In this document: positions 19,910 through 28,807 of the stretch, one piece after another | Layout: each line of letters starts with the position of its first letter | Position numbering within the stretch: the first letter of the stretch is position 1 | Translations under genes and position numbers: made by a program | Source of the DNA: Cupriavidus gilardii | GTDB taxonomy: Bacteria > Pseudomonadota > Gammaproteobacteria > Burkholderiales > Burkholderiaceae | DNA length: 64,000 bases | Reading direction: 5' to 3' | Assembly: GCF_008801915.1 (NCBI RefSeq) | Contig: NZ_VZOV01000013.1 | Coordinates: 1 to 64,000 of the forward strand | The notes under the pieces: model-generated | What the model was told of the DNA's origin: nothing | What the model saw: only the letters and a program-made list of their open reading frames with translations | Database searches by the model: none

Positions 19910-20806
19910 CTAGGTCCGTCGCCGCATCACCAGATACAGCCCGGCGGCGGCGATCGCCATGCCGGGCCAGGCCGCCAGCGGGATGGTCTCGCCCAGCACC
20001 GCCCAGGCGATCAGCGCGGTGGTGGGCGGCACCAGGAAGAACAGCGCCGAGACGCGCGAGGCCTCGCCGTGGCGGACCATCGCAAGCAGCAGCGTCATCG
20101 CGACGATCGAGTTGGCGACGACCAGATAGGTCAACGATCCCAACAGCGCCGGCGTCCATTGCACCCGCATCGGTTCGAGCCACCACGCCAGCGGCGCGGT
20201 GACCGCCAGCCCGACGCCGTATTGCACCAGATTGGCCGTCAGCGGATGGGTGTCCCGGCCGAAGCGCTTTTCCCACAGCGTGCCGGCGGTCATCACCAGC
20301 AAGGCCAGCACCGCGAACAGCAGCGCCAGCCGCGACGACAGGTCGATCGACGAGGTGGCGACAATCACCATCGCGGCGCCGCTCGCGCCCAGCAGCAGCC
20401 CGATCCAGCGCACCCGCCCGACCCGTTCGCCGGCGATCGCCGGGGCAAGCAGTCCGACGAGAATGGGCTGCTGCGAGGTGATCAGCGCCACCGCGCCCGA
20501 CGACAAGCCGTACTTCAGGCTCAGATAGGTGAACGAGAAATAGCCCGCCTGCAGCAGCAGGCCAACCATCGCCAGATGGCCCCATGCCGCCCACGTGGCC
20601 GGCAGGGCGGGCCGCACCCACAGCCACGGCAGCACCAGCAGCGCCACCACGCACGCGTAGCGCAACGCGAGAAAGGTCAGCGGATCGGCGTAGGCCAGGC
20701 CGAGCTTGAGGAAGACGAAGCCGCTCGACCACAGCAGCAGGAACAGCGCGGGCGCGGCCTTCAGCCATGCGGGGACGGCGCTTGCGGAGCGGGTCGGCGG
20801 GATCAT
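19910..20806 (-). CDS. EamA-family (DMT) transporter
   Basis: 298-residue protein with ten predicted membrane segments made of two EamA repeats (LLLWSSGFVFLKLGLAYADPLTFLALRYA in the first; SIVAMTLLLAMVRHGEASRVSALFFLVPPTTALIAWAVLGE in the second). DMT family members export amino acids or metabolites. The ATG at 20806 has no obvious ribosome site. It diverges from the MATE gene with 129 bp between starts. Substrate unknown. Confidence 0.88.
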   Translation of the reverse strand: MIPPTRSASAVPAWLKAAPALFLLLWSSGFVFLKLGLAYADPLTFLALRYACVVALLVLPWLWVRPALPATWAAWGHLAMVGLLLQAGYFSFTYLSLKYGLSSGAVALITSQQPILVGLLAPAIAGERVGRVRWIGLLLGASGAAMVIVATSSIDLSSRLALLFAVLALLVMTAGTLWEKRFGRDTHPLTANLVQYGVGLAVTAPLAWWLEPMRVQWTPALLGSLTYLVVANSIVAMTLLLAMVRHGEASRVSALFFLVPPTTALIAWAVLGETIPLAAWPGMAIAAAGLYLVMRRRT

Positions 20807-20935
20807 GGAGGGACGGGATGTCGGTCGGGGGCGGGCCGGTGTCGGTCTGGCGCCGACTACCGTTTCGGTCCAGCGGGAATACTATACGAACTCGCTCCCC
20901 GGCTCCCGCCCCCGCGGCTCACCGAACCAATAACA

Positions 20936-22396
20936 ATGAAGCCCGACGCCAGACTCGTTACCGGCCCGATCGGCCGTACCCTGCTGCTGTTTTCGCTGCC
21001 CGTGCTCGGCAGCAACATCCTGCAATCGCTGAACGCCTCGATCAATTCGATCTGGGTGGGCCATTATCTCGGCGAGGCGGCGCTGACGGCGACGTCGAAC
21101 GCCAATATCGTGCTGTTCTTCCTGCTCGGCGTGGTGTTCGGCATCAGCATGGCCAACACCATCATGATCGGACAGGCGGTCGGCGCGCGCGACCTCGACG
21201 AGGCCCGGCGCGTGGTCGGCACCAGCACCACGTTCTTCGTGCTGCTGTCAGTGATCGCCGCGGCGCTGGGCTATCTGTTCACGCCGGACATCCTCGGCGC
21301 GATGGGCACGCCTGCGGACGCGCGGCCGCTGGCGATCCGCTATCTGCGGATCATCTTCCTGGCGCTGCCCTTCATGTACTTCTACAACTTCGTGATGATG
21401 ACGCTGCGTGGGGCCGGCGACTCGCGCACGCCGTTCTATTTCATGCTGTTGTCGGTGGTGCTCGACGTCGCGCTGAACCCGCTGCTGATCTTCGGCCTCG
21501 GACCGATTCCGCGCATGGACATCGCGGGCTCGGCGCTGGCAACGCTGATCGCGCAGCTGGTCAGCCTGGCGGCAATGATGTGGCTGCTCTATCGCCGCAA
21601 GCATTTCCTGACGCTGCATCGGGGCCAGTTGCGCTATCTGCGCCCCGACCTCGGCATCCTGCGCGCGCTGGTGGCCAAGGGACTGCCGATGGGCCTGCAG
21701 ATGGTCGTGATCTCGTCGTCCGCGATCGTGATGATGGCGCTGGTCAACCAGTACGGCTCGCAGACCGCGGCGGCGTACGGCGTCGCCTCGCAGCTATGGA
21801 CCTACGTGCAGATGCCGGCGCTGGCCGTCGGCGCCAGCGTCTCGTCGATGGTCGCGCAGAACGTCGGCGCCAGCCGCTGGGATCGCGTCGGGCGCATCAC
21901 CGGCATGGGGCTGGCATTCAATCTGGCGATGACCGGGGCGCTCGTCGGCCTGGTCTATCTGTTCAACCGGCATTCGCTGGGCCTGTTCCTGCCGGACGAC
22001 GGCGGCGCAATCGAGATCGCCCAGCACATCAACGCGATCGTGCTGTGGTCGTTCATCCTGTTCGGCTTCACCATCGTGCTGTTCGGCACGGTCCGCGCAA
22101 CCGGCGCGGTGATGGCCCCGCTGGCGGTGCTGTTCGTGTCGATGTGGGTGGTGCGCCTGCCGTTCGCCTGGTGGCTCGGCCGCACGATGGGCGCGGACGC
22201 GGTGTGGTGGAGCTTTCCGCTTGGCTCGGTGGTGTCGATCGCGCTGGCGGCCGCGTACTACCGCTTCGGCAACTGGCGCGCCAGCCAGATACTGCCAGCC
22301 GCGCCACCCGCCTGTGAAGTGGTCGGCCAGGCGCCGGATACCAGCATGGGAACGCCGGCGGAGGATGCGTTGAAGCCGGCCAATGAGCCAGCCTGA
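20936..22396 (+). CDS. MATE-family efflux transporter
   Basis: 486-residue protein with about 12 membrane segments in two MatE repeats (IGRTLLLFSLPVLGSNILQS; GLPMGLQMVVISSSAIVMM). Features include SINSIWVGHYLGEAALTA and GVASQLWTYVQMPALAVGASVSSMVAQNVGA, as in NorM/DinF-type exporters of cationic drugs using Na+ or H+ gradients. ATG 20936 begins MKPDARLVTGPIGRTL, a typical N-terminus; the long open frame upstream is not coding. Ribosome site weak. The last ~40 residues form a non-membrane tail. Confidence 0.9.
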   Translation: MKPDARLVTGPIGRTLLLFSLPVLGSNILQSLNASINSIWVGHYLGEAALTATSNANIVLFFLLGVVFGISMANTIMIGQAVGARDLDEARRVVGTSTTFFVLLSVIAAALGYLFTPDILGAMGTPADARPLAIRYLRIIFLALPFMYFYNFVMMTLRGAGDSRTPFYFMLLSVVLDVALNPLLIFGLGPIPRMDIAGSALATLIAQLVSLAAMMWLLYRRKHFLTLHRGQLRYLRPDLGILRALVAKGLPMGLQMVVISSSAIVMMALVNQYGSQTAAAYGVASQLWTYVQMPALAVGASVSSMVAQNVGASRWDRVGRITGMGLAFNLAMTGALVGLVYLFNRHSLGLFLPDDGGAIEIAQHINAIVLWSFILFGFTIVLFGTVRATGAVMAPLAVLFVSMWVVRLPFAWWLGRTMGADAVWWSFPLGSVVSIALAAAYYRFGNWRASQILPAAPPACEVVGQAPDTSMGTPAEDALKPANEPA

Positions 22397-22438
22397 GCCT
22401 CGCCGTTTCCAGGGTGATACGAAGGCGTGCCGCTCGGT

Positions 22439-22467
22439 GTCCGAAAAACGAGTACAAGATTTCGGAC
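22439..22467. terminator. Inverted repeat between convergent MATE and cox genes
   Basis: Arms GTCCGAAA (22439-22446) and TTTCGGAC (22460-22467) with a 13-base loop, lying in the 84-bp gap between the MATE stop and the end of the oxidase operon. It could end transcription from both sides; no long T run is present. Confidence 0.45.
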
Positions 22468-22480
22468 AAGCAGCCTGCCT

Positions 22481-22861
22481 TTATCGGAAGAACTCGCCCC
22501 GCATCACGAACGTATAGTCCGCCTCGACCGCCATCAGCCAGACCAGCACCAGCAGGCACAGCGGCGGCAGCAGGATCGCGTAGACCAGCGCCAGGCGCTC
22601 CCACGCCATGTGCATGAACACGGCGACGATCAGGCCGGCCTTGGCGACCATGAAGATCAGGATCAGCGTCCAGCGCAGTGCGCCCTGCACGTGGAAGTAG
22701 TCGACCGCATACGACATGGCCGACAGCACGAACAGCAACCCCCAGATCTTCAGGTAGAGACCGATCGGATGGGCCTGGCCGGTGGCGCCGTGCCCCTGGT
22801 CGGCCGCGGGCGCGGCGCCGTGCGACGGCATCGGGGAATCGTGCAGCATGGGCTCGGACAT
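22481..22861 (-). CDS. Cytochrome c oxidase subunit IV-like protein
   Basis: 126-residue membrane protein with an acidic/His-rich N-terminus and three hydrophobic helices (YLKIWGLLFVLSAMSYAVDYF, ILIFMVAKAGLIVAVFMHMAWE, LVYAILLPPLCLLVLVWLMAVE). The central FMVAKAGLIVAVFMHM is characteristic of prokaryotic subunit IV (COX4_pro/CtaF). Last gene of the oxidase operon, starting 8 bp after the second subunit III gene. It aids assembly or stability of the haem-copper oxidase. Confidence 0.85.
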   Translation of the reverse strand: MSEPMLHDSPMPSHGAAPAADQGHGATGQAHPIGLYLKIWGLLFVLSAMSYAVDYFHVQGALRWTLILIFMVAKAGLIVAVFMHMAWERLALVYAILLPPLCLLVLVWLMAVEADYTFVMRGEFFR

Positions 22862-22869
22862 GGCGGACC

Positions 22870-23595
22870 TCACCACAGGTAGAAGAAAGCGAAGATGAAC
22901 ACCCAGACCAGGTCGACGAAGTGCCAGTACAGGCCGGCGATTTCGACGATCTGATAGTTGCCGGTGCGCTCGTAGCGGCCGCGCAGCACGCGCATGGCGA
23001 CAACCAGCAGATAGATGACGCCGCACGACACGTGCAGGCCGTGGAAGCCGGTGATCATGAAGAACGACGAACCGAACTGCGCCGCGCCCATCGGATTGCC
23101 CCACGGACGCACGCCCTCCTCGATCAGCTTGGTCCATTCGAATGCCTGCATGCCGACGAAGGTGGCGCCGAGCGCGGCGGTGGCCAGCATCAGCATCGCG
23201 CAGCGGGCCCGGTCGCGCCGATAGGCGAAGTTGACGGCCATCGCCATGGTGCCGCTGCTGGTGATCAGCACGAACGTCATGATCGCGATCAGGATCAGCG
23301 GAATCGATTCGCCGCCGATCGTCAGCGCGAACACCTCGCTGGGATTGGGCCACGGCACCGTGGTCGTCATCCGCACCGTCATGTAGCTGATCAGGAAGCA
23401 GCTGAAGACGAAGGTGTCGGACAACAGGAAGATCCACATCATGGCCTTGCCCCACGACACCTGGAAGGCGTGCCGGTCCGAACCCCAGTCGGCCAGCATG
23501 CCGCGCCAGCCGCCGTGCGCCGAGGCCGCGGTATGCGAGGCGGTGTGTGCCACGGAATCGGTGACGCGATCGCCGGGATGCAGTTGGGTCGCCAT
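22870..23595 (-). CDS. coxP: Cytochrome c oxidase subunit III (CoxP-like)
   Basis: 241-residue subunit III with seven hydrophobic segments. Motifs: WGKAMMWIFLLSDTFVFSCFLISYM near residue 50, EWTKLIEEGVRPWGNP, and GFHGLHVSCGVIYLL followed by EIAGLYWHFVDLVWVFIF, the conserved subunit III end. Strong ribosome site AGGAGG before ATG 23595. It is the second of two subunit III-like genes in this operon, an arrangement like Bradyrhizobium coxMNOP. Inner-membrane part of a cytochrome-c-type terminal oxidase. Confidence 0.9.
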   Translation of the reverse strand: MATQLHPGDRVTDSVAHTASHTAASAHGGWRGMLADWGSDRHAFQVSWGKAMMWIFLLSDTFVFSCFLISYMTVRMTTTVPWPNPSEVFALTIGGESIPLILIAIMTFVLITSSGTMAMAVNFAYRRDRARCAMLMLATAALGATFVGMQAFEWTKLIEEGVRPWGNPMGAAQFGSSFFMITGFHGLHVSCGVIYLLVVAMRVLRGRYERTGNYQIVEIAGLYWHFVDLVWVFIFAFFYLW

Positions 23596-23658
23596 ATCGC
23601 CTCCTTCGCTTGCCTGGCCGCCTGTTACGCGTACTTGCTGCGCGTACTTGCTGCGCGA

Positions 23659-24312
23659 TCAGGCGGTACCGCAGATGTAGCGCACGATTTCCGGGGTCAG
23701 CCAGCCGAGCGCGGCCAGCAGCACCAGCCATACCGCCAGCATGAAGTGCCAGTAACGGGCCAGCAGCCGCACGCGCAGCGCGGCCCCGGCCCGCGCGCCG
23801 GCGCGAACCCCCTGCCACGCGGCGATCCACGCCACCAGGCCGCCGACCATATGCAGGCCGTGCATCCCGGTCAGCATGTAGAAGAAGCTGCCGGCCGGAT
23901 TGTTGGCCGGCAGGATCTCGGCGGCGCCCAGCGCCTGCCACGCCCACAACTGACTGGCGACAAAGCCCAGCGCGCCGATCCCGCCCAGCATCAGCGCCCG
24001 CCGCGCGTTCGTGTGCTCGCCGGTCCGTGCCGCACGGGCTGCCTGCCACATCGCCACGCTGCCGACGACCAGCAGCGCCGTCGACAGCCACACTTGCCAC
24101 GGCAGCGCGATCCGATGCCAGTCGGCCGAGTCCATGCGCAGGCCGAAGGCGACGACGAACAGCGAGAACAGCGAGGTGACCACGCCCATGAAGACCCACA
24201 GCGCGACGCTGGCGGGCGTCGAGCCGGACGCGTGCTGACGCATCGCATCGCCGCCGCGAGGGGCGGGGCCATCGTCGCCGCGCGTGACTCGGTACAGTGC
24301 TCCGGTATTCAT
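23659..24312 (-). CDS. coxO: Second, divergent cytochrome oxidase subunit III (CoxO-like)
   Basis: 217-residue subunit III-family protein. Five to seven hydrophobic segments are visible, with FYMLTGMHGLHMVGGLVAW and RLLARYWHFMLAVWLVLLAAL giving the family end. It is shorter and more divergent than its neighbour at 22870. The ATG overlaps the subunit I stop (ATGA), so it is translated with subunit I. Presence of two subunit III genes is a known feature of coxMNOP-type alternative oxidases; the name follows that analogy. Confidence 0.83.
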   Translation of the reverse strand: MNTGALYRVTRGDDGPAPRGGDAMRQHASGSTPASVALWVFMGVVTSLFSLFVVAFGLRMDSADWHRIALPWQVWLSTALLVVGSVAMWQAARAARTGEHTNARRALMLGGIGALGFVASQLWAWQALGAAEILPANNPAGSFFYMLTGMHGLHMVGGLVAWIAAWQGVRAGARAGAALRVRLLARYWHFMLAVWLVLLAALGWLTPEIVRYICGTA

Positions 24313-26066
24313 GCGACGGCTCCCTGGCTGGCGTGCGGTTCCGGTTCGGCGCCGCCGGCCTCCGGCGGCGCATTCTGCGCGATGAAGTCCTCGCGCGCGC
24401 CGGGCACGCTATAGGCGTAGGCCCAGCGATACACCACCGGCAGATGCGGGCCCCAGTTGCCGTGCTCCGGCGGCGTCTGCGGCGTCTGCCATTCGAGCGA
24501 GGCGGCCCGCCACGGATTGGCGCCGGCCGGCTCGCCGCGGCGCGCGCTCCGGATCAGGTTCCAGACGAACAGCAACTGCGCCGCGGCCACGACGAAGGCC
24601 GCCACCGAGATATAAGCGTTCAGCACGTGTGCCGACTCGGGGATGAACGCGTAGTTCTCGAAGGCGTAATAGCGGCGCGGCATGCCCAGGATGCCGAGGT
24701 AATGCATCGGGAAGAAGATCGCGTAGGTGCCGACGAAGGTGACCCAGAAATGCACGCGGCCCAGCGTGTCGTTCAGCATTCGACCGGTGACCTTCGGGTA
24801 CCAGTGATAGATGCCGCCGAACACGACGAGGATCGGCGATACGCCCATCACCATGTGGAAGTGCGCGACCACGAAATAGGTATTCGACAGCGGGATATCG
24901 ACGCTGACGTTGCCGAGAAACAGGCCGGTCAGTCCGCCGATCAGGAAGGTGCTGATGAAACCGATTGCGAACAGCATCGGCACCGAGAAGTGGATGTCGC
25001 CGCGCCACAGCGTCAGCACCCAGTTGTAGACCTTGATCGCGGTCGGAATCGCGATGATCAGCGTCGTGGTCGCGAAGAAGAAACCGAAGTACGGGTTCAT
25101 GCCGCTGACGAACATATGGTGGGCCCACACCACCACCGACAGCACGCCGATCGCCAGGATCGCCCACACCATGGTCCGATAGCCGAAGATGCTCTTGCGC
25201 GCGTGCACGCTGATCAGGTCCGACACGATGCCAAAGGCCGGCAGCGCGACGATATAGACCTCGGGATGGCCGAAGAACCAGAACAGGTGCTGGAACAGCA
25301 GCGGGCTGCCGCCCTTGTAGTCGAGCTGCTGTCCCATCGACACCATCGACGGCATGAAGAAACTGGTGCCGATGGTCTTGTCGAGCAGCATCATCACGCC
25401 GGAGACGAACAACGCGGGAAACGCCAGCAGCGCCAGGATCGTGGCCATGAAGATGCCCCAGACGGCCAGCGGCATCCGCATCAGCGTCATGCCTTCGGTG
25501 CGCGCCTGCAGCACCGTGGTCACGTAGTTCAGGCCGCCCATGGTCGCGGCGACGATGAAGATCAGCAGCGACACCAGCATCAGGATGATGCCCCAGTCGT
25601 AGCCGGGCGTGCCGGGCAGGATCGCCTGGGGCGGATACAGCGTCCAGCCGGCGCCGGTCGGCCCCCCTGGCACGAAAAAGCTGGCGAGCAGCACGATCAC
25701 CGACAGCAGATAGACCCAGAAGCTCAACATGTTGAGGAACGGGAATACCATGTCGCGCGCCCCGACCATCAGCGGGATCAGGTAGTTGCCAAAGCCGCCG
25801 AGAAACAGCGCGGTCAGCAGATAGATCACCATGATCATGCCGTGCATGGTCACGTACTGGTAGTACGCGTTCGCGTCGATGAAATCGAAGCGCCCGGGAA
25901 AGCCCAGCTGCATCCGCATCAGGTTCGACAGCACGACGCCGACCAGCCCCACCACGATGGCGACGATCGTGTACTGCACCGCAATCACCTTGTGGTCCTG
26001 GCTCCAGACATAACGCGTCCAGAAGCTGGTGGGCCCGTGGTGGACGGCATCGTCGGCGTAGGCCAT
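24309..26066 (-). CDS. coxN: Haem-copper oxidase subunit I (CoxN-like)
   Basis: 585-residue subunit I with 12 or more membrane helices. HPEVYIVALPAFGIVSDLI carries the Glu of helix VI, the Cu_B His and the cross-linked Tyr, as in A1-type aa3 oxidases. WAHHMFVSGM holds the two adjacent Cu_B His, and FVVAHFHMVMG the haem His ligands. The extended N-terminus and ~70-residue C-terminal extension (MADAADAA-like, Pro/Glu-rich) are soluble. ATG follows AGGAGAG. It reduces O2 to water with proton pumping expected from the A1 motif set. Confidence 0.93.
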   Translation of the reverse strand: MAYADDAVHHGPTSFWTRYVWSQDHKVIAVQYTIVAIVVGLVGVVLSNLMRMQLGFPGRFDFIDANAYYQYVTMHGMIMVIYLLTALFLGGFGNYLIPLMVGARDMVFPFLNMLSFWVYLLSVIVLLASFFVPGGPTGAGWTLYPPQAILPGTPGYDWGIILMLVSLLIFIVAATMGGLNYVTTVLQARTEGMTLMRMPLAVWGIFMATILALLAFPALFVSGVMMLLDKTIGTSFFMPSMVSMGQQLDYKGGSPLLFQHLFWFFGHPEVYIVALPAFGIVSDLISVHARKSIFGYRTMVWAILAIGVLSVVVWAHHMFVSGMNPYFGFFFATTTLIIAIPTAIKVYNWVLTLWRGDIHFSVPMLFAIGFISTFLIGGLTGLFLGNVSVDIPLSNTYFVVAHFHMVMGVSPILVVFGGIYHWYPKVTGRMLNDTLGRVHFWVTFVGTYAIFFPMHYLGILGMPRRYYAFENYAFIPESAHVLNAYISVAAFVVAAAQLLFVWNLIRSARRGEPAGANPWRAASLEWQTPQTPPEHGNWGPHLPVVYRWAYAYSVPGAREDFIAQNAPPEAGGAEPEPHASQGAVA

Positions 26067-26165
26067 GGTGATCTCTCCTGCGGTCGGTGACCTGTCGTGG
26101 CGGGCCGCATCCGGCTCCGGACACGGCGCTGCCCTCTGTACTGCTGCGCTGCGGTTGCGCCGTGC

Positions 26166-27338
26166 CTATTTGCCCGCCGCCTCGCGCGGCGCGCCCGCGG
26201 TGGACCGGATATAGGCGATCAGCGCGTTGACCTCGTCCTCGGTGAGCGGCATCTTCGGCATGATCGGCGCGAAGCCCTTGACCACACGCTGCTGCGGCTC
26301 ACGGATTTCGGTACGCAGATAGTCGTCGTCGACCTTGGCGCTGCTGCCGTCGGTGAAGGTCGTCGTATGCCCGTACAGGCCTTTCCAGGTCGGCCCGACG
26401 CTCGGCGAGCCATCGATGCTGTGGCAGGCGACGCAGCCCTTGCTCTGCGCCAGCGTCCGGCCCTGTTCGGCGAGATCGGCGGCGGCGGGGCCGGGTCCGC
26501 GTGTGCCGATCGGCTGCGCCGGCACCGTGGCGGCGGCGGCGGGCTGCCCCGCGCGCATCGCGACGAAGGTCTGCTGCTTCTGCAGCCAGGCGGTAAAGGC
26601 GGCCGGCTCGTCGACCACCACCTTGCCGCGCATGTTGTGATGGCCGACCCCGCACAGCTGCGCGCACAGCACGTCGAAGGTACCGGCCCGCGTCGGCGTG
26701 AACCAGAACGAGGTCACCATGCCGGGCACCATGTTCATGCGGGCGCGGAACTCCGGCACGTAGAAGTCGTGCAGCACGTCCTTCGAGCGCGCCAGGATCT
26801 TGATGGGCCGCCCCAGCGGCAGATGAAGTTCCGGGCCGGCGACGATGATGTCGTCCTGTCCGTTCGGATCGTCGGGATTCAGTCCGAGCGGATTGCCGGG
26901 GCCGACGAAGCGGGGATCGGTGGTGCCGAATTGCCCGCCCGCGCCCGGGAAGCGGAAGCCCCACGACCACTGCTGTCCGACCACCTCGACCAGCATCGCG
27001 TCGCGCGGCGGACGCACATAGTCCGCATAGACGAACAGGCCCGGCGCCAGCAGCGCCATGATGCCCAGCGTGGTGCCGCCGATCAGCCAGAGTTCGAGCT
27101 TGTGATTGACCGGCTGGTAGGCCGCGCGGCTGCCGTCGCGATGGCGATAACGCCAGACCATGTAGCCGACGAACAGGATGATGCCGATGAAGAAGGCGCC
27201 GGTGATGACGATCGTGATGGTCAGCGTGTCGTCCATCTGCTTCCAGTTGGACGCGAGCGGCGTCGCCCACCACGGGCTCAGGAAGTGGAAGAGCACCGAA
27301 GCGACAACCATGACCACGAGTGCGATGGCGAGCGCCAT
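26166..27338 (-). CDS. coxM: Cytochrome oxidase subunit II with fused cytochrome c (CoxM-like)
   Basis: 390-residue protein. Two N-terminal membrane helices are followed by a cupredoxin domain with the Cu_A site CAQLCGVGHHNM (Cys225, Cys229, His233, Met236). A Gln replaces the usual Glu between the two Cys. A C-terminal class I cytochrome c domain carries KGCVACHS (Cys302, Cys305, His306), as in caa3 and CoxM-type subunits. ATG 27338 is preceded by GGAGGGG; an in-frame GTG/ATG 42 bases upstream is less likely. First gene of the oxidase operon; accepts electrons from cytochrome c or a quinol:cytochrome c reductase. Confidence 0.9.
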   Translation of the reverse strand: MALAIALVVMVVASVLFHFLSPWWATPLASNWKQMDDTLTITIVITGAFFIGIILFVGYMVWRYRHRDGSRAAYQPVNHKLELWLIGGTTLGIMALLAPGLFVYADYVRPPRDAMLVEVVGQQWSWGFRFPGAGGQFGTTDPRFVGPGNPLGLNPDDPNGQDDIIVAGPELHLPLGRPIKILARSKDVLHDFYVPEFRARMNMVPGMVTSFWFTPTRAGTFDVLCAQLCGVGHHNMRGKVVVDEPAAFTAWLQKQQTFVAMRAGQPAAAATVPAQPIGTRGPGPAAADLAEQGRTLAQSKGCVACHSIDGSPSVGPTWKGLYGHTTTFTDGSSAKVDDDYLRTEIREPQQRVVKGFAPIMPKMPLTEDEVNALIAYIRSTAGAPREAAGK

Positions 27339-27511
27339 ATCGACCCCTCCTTCTGTGCCGCCGGCACGAGGGCTGCCCAAGTCACGCAGGTAGGATAAGA
27401 CTAGTGCATCCGATCAGCCCGATTCAAGGCGGGGCGACGCGCAGGCCGTGCCGCATCGCACAAGCCACGCGCATTTCGATCCAGCGACGACGCACCGGCA
27501 CCGGCACGCCC

Positions 27512-27550
27512 AAAAAAAAGCGGCGGCCGGAGGCAAACCCCGACCGCCGC
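27512..27550 (-). terminator. Strong intrinsic terminator of the small membrane-protein gene
   Basis: On the minus strand: GCGGCGGTCGG (27550-27540), a nine-base loop, then CCGGCCGCCGC (27530-27520) and eight T residues (27519-27512). One G-U wobble in an 11-bp stem. It lies 17 bp after the stop of the gene at 27568 and separates it from the oxidase operon. Confidence 0.88.
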
Positions 27551-27567
27551 GCATGCGCCGTCGCGCC

Positions 27568-28071
27568 TCAGTGCGTGACGTCCTTGCTTTCCAGCTTCCA
27601 GTACGCCGCTGCCACACACATGCCGAACACGATGTTGCCAAACAGGGTGTGCCAGCCCCGCGCATCCGCAAACCACGGGAAAAAGCGCGTCATGCCATGG
27701 AAGTTGATCAGGTAGATCACCAGGCCGAACACCGCGCCGACCAGCAGCGCCATGCCGAGGCTGGAATCGAGCTGGAACGGCGCCATGATCGCCGCCAGGA
27801 TCATGCCGAGCACGGCGCCCAGCACGAAGTGGATCACCAGTGCGGCCGTGACCGTCGCCAGGCTGAACATGCCGCTCTGCAGCACGTCGGGACCCATGAC
27901 GATGGCGGCGATCATCCGCGTGGTGGGCCACGGGTTGGTGTCCGCGATCATGGTCGACCAGAACAGCTCGAGCACCAGCAGCAACGCGCCGGCAGCCAGG
28001 CCGGACACCGCGGCCGCGCTCCAGTCGGGCACGCGGCGCACATAGTGGTGCGAATGCATGTGAAGTTCCAT
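27568..28071 (-). CDS. Conserved membrane protein of unknown function
   Basis: 167 residues with about four hydrophobic segments (VSGLAAGALLLVLELFWSTMI; TVTAALVIHFVLGAVLGMILAAIMAPF; MALLVGAVFGLVIYLINF; LFGNIVFGMCVAAAY). The N-terminus has several His (HMHSHHY). I do not recognise a named family. The ATG at 28071 has GGAGG five bases upstream; a GTG six bases earlier is possible. It stands upstream of the oxidase operon but is separated by its own terminator. A 17-bp palindrome sits 20 bp before the start and looks like an operator. Confidence 0.75.
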   Translation of the reverse strand: MELHMHSHHYVRRVPDWSAAAVSGLAAGALLLVLELFWSTMIADTNPWPTTRMIAAIVMGPDVLQSGMFSLATVTAALVIHFVLGAVLGMILAAIMAPFQLDSSLGMALLVGAVFGLVIYLINFHGMTRFFPWFADARGWHTLFGNIVFGMCVAAAYWKLESKDVTH

Positions 28072-28091
28072 TGCCACCTCCGTACGCTGTG

Positions 28092-28108
28092 ACGAGACCG
28101 GGTCTCGT
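28092..28108. promoter_or_regulatory. Perfect palindrome ACGAGACC-G-GGTCTCGT
   Basis: 17-bp palindrome with one central base, directly upstream of the ribosome site of the membrane-protein gene at 28071 and in the divergent spacer toward the small gene at 28265. Geometry fits a TetR- or GntR-type dimer operator. No such regulator is adjacent. Confidence 0.5.
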
Positions 28109-28264
28109 TCATTTGCACAGCATAGGACACGCGGCCGCGATCGGCGCGAAGGCCTGCATGCCTCGGGTCAACCCCGAGCGGCAAAGACCTTGGATAGTGC
28201 GCCCCGCTGCCTATACTGCAGGCATAACAGCATTCCCCACAGAGAGAGAGGAAAGGAGACCGCC

Positions 28265-28447
28265 ATGCCGACCCTGGACATGCACGACCTCGTGTTCCTG
28301 ATTCCGATGGCGCTGGTTGGGATTATCGTGATGGGCATGGTGCCCGTTGCAGCGCGGCCACTGCAGATCAGTTGCCGCACGCTCGGCGCAATCGCCGGCG
28401 CGCTGCTGGGCCTGGCCGTGCTCGAGGCGATCCCGCTGCTGATCTGA
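28265..28447 (+). CDS. Small two-helix membrane protein
   Basis: 60-residue protein, MPTLDMHDLVFLIPMALVGIIVMGM then a short loop (ARPLQISCRTLG) and a second hydrophobic helix ending AIPLLI. AGGAGA lies 8 bases before the ATG. No family recognised. It diverges from the membrane protein at 28071; small oxidase- or stress-related membrane peptides are often found in such places, but no function can be assigned. Confidence 0.6.
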   Translation: MPTLDMHDLVFLIPMALVGIIVMGMVPVAARPLQISCRTLGAIAGALLGLAVLEAIPLLI

Positions 28448-28538
28448 ACGGATCAGCTGGCCACGGGCTCCGAGCCGGTCCTCGACCGACTCGGCACTTG
28501 CCGGTGCGATTTGCATCGCGACCGGCGGGGAGGCTGAC

Positions 28539-28739
28539 ATGTCCCTGTTCTGGATCGCCACCCTGCTCGCTGCCGCGCTGGCGCTGACGGTCGGACGCGC
28601 GCTGTGGCGCAGCATGCGGCCCACGCGGATGCGCTGGCGCCATTGCCGGCGGATGCGGCGGCGCGCCATGCCGACGCCGCGCAACCGGCCGCACGCCGGC
28701 TCGCACGGGGTCCAGCAAAACCGCCTGCACCACGGCTAG
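28539..28739 (+). CDS. Possible small membrane-anchored basic peptide
   Basis: 66-residue frame, MSLFWIATLLAAALALTVGRALW (one helix) followed by a strongly basic tail with many Arg. A good ribosome site (GGGGAGG, 5 bases) supports translation. It follows the 60-residue gene by 91 bp on the same strand. Arg-rich composition is also what random GC-rich DNA gives, so this is a weak call. Confidence 0.35.
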   Translation: MSLFWIATLLAAALALTVGRALWRSMRPTRMRWRHCRRMRRRAMPTPRNRPHAGSHGVQQNRLHHG

Positions 28740-28807
28740 CAAGGCTTCCTGCGACGCATCATTCCAAACGCGAAGGGAACGCTCGCGTCGCGTGCCGACG
28801 CCGTGCG

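Noticed and set aside
27512..28447. Small membrane genes as part of the cox operon
   Set aside because: A strong intrinsic terminator at 27512-27550 separates the membrane-protein gene from coxM, and the 60-residue gene is on the other strand.
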